This document shows positions 57,781-64,000 of a DNA stretch of 64,000 nt, piece after piece. How positions within the stretch are numbered: the first letter of the stretch is position 1; each line of letters opens with the position of its first letter. The translations under genes and the position numbers were made by a program. The stretch spans positions 310,001 through 374,000 of the forward strand of contig NZ_JACIDK010000003.1 in the NCBI RefSeq assembly GCF_014196295.1, read 5' to 3'. The notes beneath the pieces were generated by a model. That model did not search any database, was not told where the DNA came from, and saw only the letters and a program-made list of their open reading frames with translations. Source of the stretch: Phenylobacterium haematophilum. GTDB taxonomy: Bacteria; Pseudomonadota; Alphaproteobacteria; Caulobacterales; Caulobacteraceae.

Positions 57781-57983
57781 TCCGCGACAGGGCCGCAACC
57801 GCCTCCGCGCGGCTAAAACGCCCGGCCGCGGCGGCCCGCGAGGGAATGGCGGCGGCCCGGGTCGCCGCTGTCGGCGGAGGGGCGCGCCGTGCTGCTCGAG
57901 GGCTGGGTGAGGCCGGCCTGTTTCGGCCAGGCGGGCCAGGGTGAGCGCGTCGGTTCCCTCGGCGCGGACGATGGCCGCGCGCG
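57752..57983 (-). pseudogene. TetR-family regulator remnant with frameshift and internal loss
   Basis: Leftward, one frame (near 57900-57983) reads 'RAAIVRAEGTDALTLARLAETG', the HTH opening of TetR regulators; a different frame (57752-57870) reads 'AAIPSRAAAAGRFSRAEAV' and '[14 protein letters not shown]' and a TAG at 57752-57754, a TetR-like end. The middle ~100 residues of a TetR protein are missing and the frames differ, so the gene is dead. Third-position GC is high in both pieces. Confidence 0.5.
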
Positions 57984-58076
57984 ATCGACGGCGTCTACGC
58001 CCTGGAGGACGCCGACGCCGCCTTCGATCGCTTCGCCGCCCGCGGCGAGCGCGGCCGGGTGTTGCTCAAACTCTAG
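57984..58076 (+). pseudogene. Quinone oxidoreductase/MDR C-terminal remnant
   Basis: The frame from about 57984 to TAG 58074-58076 reads 'IDGVYALEDADAAFDRFAARGERGRVLLKL', the usual end of zinc-type/quinone oxidoreductases (compare 1-213). No start and no catalytic or cofactor domain remain. Its stop overlaps that of lysC by three bases. Together with the TetR remnant it suggests a deletion that joined the 5' parts of two divergent genes. Confidence 0.6.
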
Positions 58077-59311
58077 AGCTGGTCGAGGCCGAAGCCGGCG
58101 TGCAGCGCGCGCACCGCCAGTTCGGTATAGGCCGCGTCGATCAGAACGCTGATCTTGATCTCCGAGGTCGAGATGACCTGGATGTTCACGCCCTTGTCGG
58201 CCAGGGCCTGGAACATCGTCTTCGCCACGCCGGTATGGCTGCGCATGCCGACGCCGATGACCGAAACCTTGGCGACGTCTTCGTTCACCTGCACGTCGTC
58301 GAAGCCGATCTGCGGTTGATGGGCGCGGACGATCTCGACGGCGCGCTGCGCATCGCGCTTACCGACCGTGAACTCCATGTTCGCGGTGTCGGCGGTGCGG
58401 GCGTGGCTCTGCACGATCATGTCGACGTTGACGTTTGCGTCGGCCAGCGCGCCGAAGATCACCGATGAGACGCCCGGATGGTCGGGCAGGCCGAACAGGC
58501 TGATCTTGGCCTCGTCACGGCTGTAGGCGACGCCGCTCACGATGCGCTTTTCCATGATCTCTTCCTCGTCGCACACGATGGTGCCTTGGCCGGGCGCTTC
58601 GCCGGGCTCGACAAAACTGGACAACACCCGCACCGGCACGTTCTGGGCCATGGCGAGTTCGACGGAACGGGTCTGCAGGACTTTCGCGCCCAGCGAGGCC
58701 ATTTCGAGCATCTCCTCGTAGGAGATCTTGCCGAGCTTCTTGGCCTTGCTCTCGATGCGCGGGTCGGTCGTGTAGACGCCGTCGACGTCGGTATAGATAT
58801 CGCAACGGATCGCCTTCACCGCCGCGGCGATGGCCACGGCGCTGGTGTCCGAGCCGCCGCGGCCGAGAGTGGCGATGCGGCCGTCGCGGGTCACGCCCTG
58901 GAAGCCGGCGATCACGGCCACTTCGCCGGCGTCGAGCGCGTCGGCCAGCTTTTCGGGCGGGATGTCGTCGATGCGGGCGCGGCCGTGAGCGTCGTCGGCG
59001 ATGATCGGGATTTGCCAGCCCAGCCACGACTTGGCCGGCAGGCCCATGTTGCGCAGGGTCATGGCCAGCAGACCGGCGGTCACCTGCTCGCCCGACGCCA
59101 CGACGGTGTCGTACTCGTCGTCCGACGAGGGCAGGCCCTGGGCGGCGGCGCCAGCGCCGTCGGTCCAGGCGACCAGTTCGTTGGTTTTGCCGGCCATGGC
59201 CGACACCACGACGGCGACCTTATGTCCGGCCGCGACTTCAGCCGCCACCAGGCGGCCGACGCGTCGGATACGCTCGAGGTCGGCGACAGATGTGCCGCCG
59301 AATTTCATCAC
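58073..59311 (-). CDS. lysC: Aspartate kinase
   Basis: Aspartate kinase phosphorylates aspartate, the first step to lysine, methionine and threonine. The 412-residue protein has the kinase domain ('MKFGGTSVADLERIRRV', 'TLGRGGSDTSAVAIAAAVKA', 'YTDVDGVYTTDP') and two ACT domains at the end ('ISLFGLPDHPGVSSVIFGALADANVNVDMI', 'VSVIGVGMRSHTGVAKTMFQALADKGVNIQVISTSEIKISVLI'), which bind lysine and threonine for feedback. Start is GTG 59311 or ATG 59308, the only choices in frame. It runs leftward next to ubiG. Confidence 0.96.
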   Translation of the reverse strand: MMKFGGTSVADLERIRRVGRLVAAEVAAGHKVAVVVSAMAGKTNELVAWTDGAGAAAQGLPSSDDEYDTVVASGEQVTAGLLAMTLRNMGLPAKSWLGWQIPIIADDAHGRARIDDIPPEKLADALDAGEVAVIAGFQGVTRDGRIATLGRGGSDTSAVAIAAAVKAIRCDIYTDVDGVYTTDPRIESKAKKLGKISYEEMLEMASLGAKVLQTRSVELAMAQNVPVRVLSSFVEPGEAPGQGTIVCDEEEIMEKRIVSGVAYSRDEAKISLFGLPDHPGVSSVIFGALADANVNVDMIVQSHARTADTANMEFTVGKRDAQRAVEIVRAHQPQIGFDDVQVNEDVAKVSVIGVGMRSHTGVAKTMFQALADKGVNIQVISTSEIKISVLIDAAYTELAVRALHAGFGLDQL

Positions 59312-59499
59312 TAGCCGAGACAGCGCAGGAGCTCCGCTTGAGAGGGAAGGCTGCGCCTAATAGCGGGGCCCGCCGTCAGGGGCAATGTCTGCCTTCGCAG
59401 GCGCGAAAAGGACGCGCCCCGCGCAAGATGGCGCCCATTCTAGGCCTTGGCGGCCGATAGGGGCTGGCGCCATCCGTCGCTCGGTAGGAAAAGGCTTTC

Positions 59500-60252
59500 A
59501 TGTCGTCTGCGTCCGCATCCTCGATCGACCCGAAAGAGGTCGAACAATTCTCGCGCATCGCCGCCGAATGGTGGGATCCGAAGGGCAAGTTCGCCCCGCT
59601 GCACAAGTTCAACCCCGTGCGGCTGTCGTTCATCCGAGATCAGGTGCAGGAGCGGTTCGGGCGTGATCCGAAGGCGATCCGCCCCTTCGAGGGCCTGCGG
59701 CTGCTGGACATAGGCTGCGGCGGCGGGCTGCTGTGCGAGCCGATGGCGCGGCTCGGCTTCCAGGTGACCGGCGTCGATGCTTCAGAGCGCAATATCGGCA
59801 CCGCCAGCGCTCACGCGGCCGAGCAGGGGCTCTCCATCGACTACCGCGCCACGACGGCCGAGGATCTGCTGGCGGCCGGCGAACGCCCGTTCGACGTGAT
59901 CCTCAACATGGAGGTGATCGAGCATGTGGCCGATCCGGGGGCCTATCTGCGCGACTGCGCACGGCTGCTGGCGCCCGGCGGGCTGATGATCGTAGCGACC
60001 CTCAACCGCACGCTGAAGGCGCTGGCCCTGGCCAAGATCGGGGCCGAGTATGTGCTGCGCTGGGTGCCGGCCGGAACTCACGACTGGAACAAGTTTCTGA
60101 AGCCGGAAGAACTGCGCGGCTTCCTCGTCGGAGAGCCGGTCGCGGTGCATGGGCCGTACGGCGTGGCGTTCAATCCGCTGACCGACCGGTGGGTCCGCTC
60201 GGCGGACTGCGACATCAACTACATGGTGACGGTGACGCGGGACGCAGCGTAA
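59500..60252 (+). CDS. ubiG: Ubiquinone biosynthesis O-methyltransferase UbiG
   Basis: UbiG makes the two O-methylations in ubiquinone synthesis at the inner membrane. The 250-residue protein has the family N-terminus '[39 protein letters not shown]', SAM motif I '[19 protein letters not shown]' (68-86), '[22 protein letters not shown]' and the membrane-associated '[34 protein letters not shown]'. ATG 59500 is the start. It is divergent from lysC, as is common in alphaproteobacteria. Confidence 0.97.
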   Translation: MSSASASSIDPKEVEQFSRIAAEWWDPKGKFAPLHKFNPVRLSFIRDQVQERFGRDPKAIRPFEGLRLLDIGCGGGLLCEPMARLGFQVTGVDASERNIGTASAHAAEQGLSIDYRATTAEDLLAAGERPFDVILNMEVIEHVADPGAYLRDCARLLAPGGLMIVATLNRTLKALALAKIGAEYVLRWVPAGTHDWNKFLKPEELRGFLVGEPVAVHGPYGVAFNPLTDRWVRSADCDINYMVTVTRDAA

Positions 60253-60277
60253 AGAGGCCGGCCACGAGGAAGTACCC

Positions 60278-61081
60278 ATGCCTTCTATCAGGGTGCTTGG
60301 TCACGCCTATCGCGCCTGGCGCCGTAACAGGACGTGGGCCAAGCACGAGCCCGAGACCCCGTATCTCGCCGATCTGCTCAGCGGTGCGCCGGTCTGCCTG
60401 CACGTGGGCGCCAGCGATGGTCGGCATTCTTACGTGATGACCCAGGTGGCGCCGATGGCGCAGGTCCACGCCTTCGAGCCGTCGGCTTTCACCTTCGAGG
60501 TGCTCAAGACCTGTCTGGCCTGGCACGGAATCTCGGCCCACGTGACTCCGGTCAATACGGCGGTCGCGGACATCCCCGGCGAGTTGCTGCTGGTGACGCC
60601 GATCAAGATGTCCGGGCGGATGGCGCGCGGCTACGCCTATGTCGCCGCCGAGCGTCCGCGGAGCCCTGTGCGCCCGGATTTCGAGGACATGGGCGCCGAG
60701 GTCGAGACCACCTCGGTGACGACCCTCGACCGATATTGCGAATCCCAAGGGCTGAGCCGGGTCGACTTCATCCGCATGGACGTCGAGGGCGCCGAGTTGA
60801 AGGCGCTGAAGGGCGCGGAGGGAATCATCGCGCGCGACCTGCCGCACGTGCTGATCGAGATCCACCCGCTGATGCTGGAGGGCCGGTTCGGCGGTACGGC
60901 GCGGGCGGTGCTCGAGGTGTTCCTGTCCCGCGGCTACCGGATGTTCGCGGTCAACGGCGACCGTCTGGAGGAATGTTCGGACGTCGACGTCGAGGCGCCT
61001 TGGAAGGACTACTTCTTCGTTCACCCGGAACGGGCCGGGGATCTGCCGGACGGGGTCTTCAAGGCGCGCATGGCGGCCTGA
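60278..61081 (+). CDS. FkbM-family methyltransferase
   Basis: The 267-residue protein has the FkbM fold: 'VCLHVGASDGRHSYVMTQVAPMAQVHAFEPSAFTFEVL', 'VTPVNTAVADIPGELLLV', 'TTLDRYCESQGLSRVDFIRMDVEGAELKALKGAEGII' and 'PHVLIEIHPLMLEG'. The 'RMDVEGAE' segment is the hallmark. FkbM enzymes O-methylate sugars or polyketides; with no cluster nearby the acceptor is unknown. ATG 60278 lies 25 bases after ubiG, in the same direction. Confidence 0.9.
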   Translation: MPSIRVLGHAYRAWRRNRTWAKHEPETPYLADLLSGAPVCLHVGASDGRHSYVMTQVAPMAQVHAFEPSAFTFEVLKTCLAWHGISAHVTPVNTAVADIPGELLLVTPIKMSGRMARGYAYVAAERPRSPVRPDFEDMGAEVETTSVTTLDRYCESQGLSRVDFIRMDVEGAELKALKGAEGIIARDLPHVLIEIHPLMLEGRFGGTARAVLEVFLSRGYRMFAVNGDRLEECSDVDVEAPWKDYFFVHPERAGDLPDGVFKARMAA

Positions 61082-61291
61082 CCGGATAGCCGTTTGTTCG
61101 GAGACGGCTGAGGCGAACCTATCTCCCTTCGGTTGAGATGTTGCGACGCAACGAAACTGCCGTCGCCCCAAGGCGTTCACCTTGCATCAGGCATCCGAGT
61201 TGGGAGCTGAACCTTGCATAAGAGACCCAAGGGCGTGCTGTCCGTGGGATGGGCATGTTTCACATCGGCCGCGAGCGGCCGGACCGAACAC

Positions 61292-62134
61292 GTGCCGACG
61301 TCCGACGATTATCCGGACAGCGTCGTACGACGCTTTCGCTTTGAGGCGGGCGGCGGTCTTGGCTGGAAAATCTCCGCGATCACGACCCCCCGTGAGCGCG
61401 TCGCACCCTGGAAGATCGTGGTCGTGACTGGCGCGCCCTCCTGGGCCGAGTACTGGGCCCCTGTGCTGGCGGAATTGCCCGACGACCGCGAGATGGTGGT
61501 TGTCGACCGCCCCGGCTATGCCGGTTCCGAGCCGGTGGAATACGTCGGCGATATACAGGTCCAGGCGCGCGCGCTGGCGCCCCTGCTGCAGGCTCGGCCA
61601 GGCCAGAAAGTTCTGCTGGTCGGCCAGTCGTACGGCGCGGCCATCGCCTCGATCATGGCCGAGCAGAACCCCCGCCGCGTCGCCGGCCTGGTGATGCTGT
61701 CGGGCTATTTCGGCGAGTCCGGGCCGACCGCCCGCTGGCTGGTGCATCTGGGCACCAAACTTTTGAAGGTCATTCCGCGCGACCTGCGCCATGCGGTGCT
61801 CGAGGTGTCGGGGCAGCCGAGCCAATTGGAGCACCTGCACAAGGCGCTCGCGCGGCTGCGCATCCCAGTGCACGTGATCCACGGCGACAAGGACGACTTC
61901 GCGCCCATCGAGATCGCCGAACGGCTTGCGGTGCAGACCGCAAGCTGGAAGCCGATCCGCTTCGAGCGGGTGCCGGGCGGCAACCACTTCATCAGCGACG
62001 GTCCGGTCGAGCCGCTGCTGGCGTCGCTGGAGGCCTGCATTCCGGCCCGCACCTCCTGGAGGCTGCATCTGCCGGCCCTGCCGCGCCTGGCCTGGCCCAA
62101 GCTGCGCCTGGGCGGCCGCACTGCGCAGGCCTGA
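61292..62134 (+). CDS. Alpha/beta hydrolase
   Basis: The 280-residue protein has the hydrolase pattern 'KIVVVTGAPSWAEYWAPVLAELPDDREMVVVDRPGYAGS', nucleophile elbow 'LLVGQSYGAAIASIMA', 'HVIHGDKDDFAPIEIAERLA' (acid) and 'RVPGGNHFISDGP' (His), so the Ser-Asp-His triad is intact. The C-terminus is basic. The start is uncertain: I use GTG 61292, since the conserved part begins soon after; TTG 61214 and GTG 61235/61244 are in frame upstream, but their codon use is less like real genes. Substrate unknown. Confidence 0.85.
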   Translation: MPTSDDYPDSVVRRFRFEAGGGLGWKISAITTPRERVAPWKIVVVTGAPSWAEYWAPVLAELPDDREMVVVDRPGYAGSEPVEYVGDIQVQARALAPLLQARPGQKVLLVGQSYGAAIASIMAEQNPRRVAGLVMLSGYFGESGPTARWLVHLGTKLLKVIPRDLRHAVLEVSGQPSQLEHLHKALARLRIPVHVIHGDKDDFAPIEIAERLAVQTASWKPIRFERVPGGNHFISDGPVEPLLASLEACIPARTSWRLHLPALPRLAWPKLRLGGRTAQA

Positions 62135-62213
62135 TCACGATTGGACGCGTCGGGGAACTCCGCGCGCGGACCAGGGTTGGGTCGCGGCTGGGCGGGCCTC
62201 CGGAGGACCCAAG

Positions 62214-62612
62214 ATGAACGCCAAGTTCTTACCCGCCCTCGCGGGCGCCGCGCTCGCGGCGCTGGCCGCATCGGCCGCGGCGCAACAACCGATGCCCTAC
62301 GAGCAAGGTCGCGGCGTCAACCCGCCGATCGACAACCCGGCGAACCCGCCAGGCAGGAATTACGAGGCTCCGCCGGTCGCCGAGACCGGGCGGGGCGTGA
62401 ACACCGCGGCCACCACGTCCGACCTGCGTGCGGGGTCGCGGGTGAAGGATGCGGCCGGCGCCGAGGTCGGCCAGGTCGTCAAGGTCGACGGCGGAATGGT
62501 CACCCTGTCTTCGAAGGGCAAGACGACGAAGGTGCCGATGTCGAGCCTCAGCACCTCGGGCTCTGACATCATCTCATCGACCAGCCGCGCGGAAGTCTGG
62601 GCGCCGAAGTAA
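62214..62612 (+). CDS. Small exported protein with PRC-barrel-like end
   Basis: The 132-residue protein has a signal peptide (MNAKFLPALAGAALAALAASAAA, cut near 23), a proline/asparagine-rich middle ('NPPIDNPANPPGRNYEAPP') and a C-terminal part 'LRAGSRVKDAAGAEVGQVVKVDGGMVTLSSKGKTTKVPM' that resembles a PRC-barrel core. It is probably periplasmic or membrane-attached. ATG 62214 follows GGAGGACCC. No named family is recognised. Confidence 0.78.
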   Translation: MNAKFLPALAGAALAALAASAAAQQPMPYEQGRGVNPPIDNPANPPGRNYEAPPVAETGRGVNTAATTSDLRAGSRVKDAAGAEVGQVVKVDGGMVTLSSKGKTTKVPMSSLSTSGSDIISSTSRAEVWAPK

Positions 62613-62775
62613 CCACAAGCAACATCTCCAGCGCCCGATCGGGGGGCTCAGGCCAAAAACGTCCTTGGCCACGGCCATCTGAACAGCGATAAGGTTGGCG
62701 TGACGAGCGCCGCGGCCATACCGTGGCTTCGATAATCCGCGCCCGATCGGGCGTCGCTTGGGGAGATCGCCGTAG

Positions 62776-63858
62776 ATGAAAGCCGCAGTGCTGCGCGAAG
62801 TGGGCAAGCCGCTTCAAATCGAAGACGTCCAGATCAACAAGCCGGGCCCGCACGAAGTGCTGATCCGCACCAAGGCCGCCGGCCTCTGCCACTCCGATCT
62901 GCACTTCATGCAAGGCTCCTATCCGACGGCGCTCCCGGCGGTGCTGGGCCATGAGAGCGCCGGCGTCGTCGAGCAGGTCGGGTCGGAAGTGCGTACCGTG
63001 AAGCCGGGCGACCACGTCATCACCTGCCTCTCGGCCTACTGCGGCCATTGCGAGTTCTGCCTGACCGGCCACCTGTCGCTGTGCGTGTCCCCCGACACCA
63101 AGCGCGACGCCGAACAGGAGCCGCGTCTGAAGGCCACCACCGGCCCGATGCAGCAGTACCTGAACCTGTCGTCCTTCGCCGAGCAGATGCTGATTCACGA
63201 GCATGCCTGCGTCGCGATCCGCAAGGACATGCCGCTGGACCGCGCCGCCCTGATCGGCTGCTCGGTGATGACCGGCGTCGGCGCGGCGATCCACACCTCG
63301 AATGTCCGCCCGGGCGAGACCGTGGCGGTCATCGGCTGCGGCGGCGTCGGCCTGGCGGCGATCAACGGCGCGGCGATCGCCGGCGCCTCGCGGATCATCG
63401 CGATCGACATGGTGTCCTCGAAGGGCAACCTAGCCTCGCAGTTCGGCGCCACCGACTTCATCGACGCCTCCAAGACCGACGCGGTCAAGGAAGTGCTCGA
63501 GATGACAAAGGGCGGCGTGCACCACGCGTTCGAAGCCATCGGCCTGGCCAAGACCGCCGAGCAGGCGTTCGGCATGCTCCGCCGCGGCGGCACCGCCAAT
63601 GTCATCGGCATGATCCCGATCGGCCAGACCGTCACCCTGCCGGGCTTCGCCTTCCTGTCCGAGAAGCGCATCCAGGGCTCGATGATGGGCTCGAACCGCT
63701 TCCCGGTCGACATGCCGCGCCTGGTGGACTTCTACATGTCCGGCAAGCTGAAGCTCGACGAGATGATCTCGCAGCGCATCAAGCTGGAGCAGGTCAACGA
63801 AGGCTTCGACGAGATGAAGAAGGGCGAACTGGCCCGCTCGGTCATCGTCTTCGACTGA
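62776..63858 (+). CDS. Zinc-dependent alcohol dehydrogenase (class III-like)
   Basis: The 360-residue MDR enzyme carries catalytic zinc ligands C38 and H59-E60 ('LCHSDLHF' and 'VLGHESAGVVEQVG') and the structural zinc set C89, C92, C95, C103 in 'YCGHCEFCLTGHLSLC'. The Rossmann motif is 'VIGCGGVGLAAINGAAIAG'. The cysteine pattern and 'GCSVMTGVGAAIHTSNVRPGETV' match class III-type and NDMA-dependent alcohol dehydrogenases. Substrate: alcohol or formaldehyde adduct, undecided. ATG 62776 follows a GGGGAG site. Ends at a strong terminator. Confidence 0.92.
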   Translation: MKAAVLREVGKPLQIEDVQINKPGPHEVLIRTKAAGLCHSDLHFMQGSYPTALPAVLGHESAGVVEQVGSEVRTVKPGDHVITCLSAYCGHCEFCLTGHLSLCVSPDTKRDAEQEPRLKATTGPMQQYLNLSSFAEQMLIHEHACVAIRKDMPLDRAALIGCSVMTGVGAAIHTSNVRPGETVAVIGCGGVGLAAINGAAIAGASRIIAIDMVSSKGNLASQFGATDFIDASKTDAVKEVLEMTKGGVHHAFEAIGLAKTAEQAFGMLRRGGTANVIGMIPIGQTVTLPGFAFLSEKRIQGSMMGSNRFPVDMPRLVDFYMSGKLKLDEMISQRIKLEQVNEGFDEMKKGELARSVIVFD

Positions 63859-63888
63859 CGAAGAATTCCCCCGCTGGGGACGATCTGG

Positions 63889-63915
63889 AGCCCTCCCCTC
63901 GGGGAGGGCTTTTTT
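63889..63915 (+). terminator. Intrinsic terminator of the alcohol dehydrogenase gene
   Basis: AGCCCTCCC (63889-63897) pairs with GGGAGGGCT (63902-63910) around CTCG, followed by a run of T's (63910-63915). It lies 30 bases after the stop. The remaining 85 bases of the window show no gene. Confidence 0.9.
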
Positions 63916-64000
63916 CGTGGGCGGGTGCTCGCTCAACTATTTGTAAGGCCCGCGCCCGGGGCGCGTCAGGTGGCGGGGCGAGGCTTGCTGACAGGCGGAT

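Noticed and set aside
61140..61152. Short palindrome GTTGCG-A-CGCAAC upstream of the alpha/beta hydrolase
   Set aside because: Six-base arms are too short to separate from chance in GC-rich DNA and have no matching partner nearby.

Overview
The window is dense, high-GC alphaproteobacterial chromosome. Gene content and order point to Caulobacterales, probably a Phenylobacterium- or Caulobacter-like organism (inference from synteny, not from a search). Supporting blocks are secA near a parvulin-type PPIase and argJ; mutT; comF-grxC-nitrilase-DUF1178; ispG, a RodZ-like gene and ptsP; prfA-prmC-DUF4167; and lysC-ubiG. There are no tRNA or rRNA genes, CRISPR arrays, complete IS elements or prophage genes.

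Layout. 0-3 kb: the tail of a medium-chain dehydrogenase, a SnoaL-like protein, leuA with a possible attenuating leader, then an intergenic patch of REP-like repeats and two beheaded genes. 3-14.7 kb: class C beta-lactamase-like esterase, methyltransferase, secA, thiolase, PPIase lipoprotein-argJ, DEAD-box helicase, a Nudix hydrolase and mutT. 14.9-20 kb: OxyR overlapping glycerate kinase, a DUF4168 protein, and a tight three-gene set of exported proteins (lipoprotein, M48 protease, lipoprotein). 20-24.6 kb: BioC/NDUFAF5-like methyltransferase divergent from comF-grxC-nitrilase-DUF1178, then an M20 peptidase. 24.7-33 kb: FadL-type porin divergent from a sulfatase, an S9 peptidase and clpB. 33-37.5 kb: a lipoprotein, arfB, a GNAT acetyltransferase preceded by an orphan terminator, and a divergent Zur/ZnuD-like zinc module with two matched palindromes between the genes. 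37.6-47.6 kb: DUF4167, prmC, MOSC protein, YihY protein, prfA, small unknown proteins including a tandem paralogous pair, ispG, LOG-family protein and RodZ. 47.7-50 kb: ptsP. 50.2-58 kb: an accessory-looking block (DUF805-like protein, HscC-type Hsp70 with its J-protein, a hydrolase-membrane fusion, an AAC(6')-like GNAT, a SufR-like regulator, an MFS exporter and a scar of two dead genes) lying between ptsP and lysC, which are usually closer in related bacteria. 58-64 kb: lysC, ubiG, FkbM methyltransferase, alpha/beta hydrolase, a small exported protein and a zinc alcohol dehydrogenase.

Most of the window is housekeeping: leucine, arginine, aspartate-family, isoprenoid and ubiquinone synthesis, protein export, translation termination and rescue, and proteostasis. 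The best-supported regulatory logic is the Zur/ZnuD pair. The least explained parts are the tandem paralogues at 43.4-44.5 kb, the exported trio at 17.3-19.8 kb, the orphan terminator at 34.3 kb, and the regulator/exporter divergon at 56.3 kb, where the same ten bases surround both start codons.
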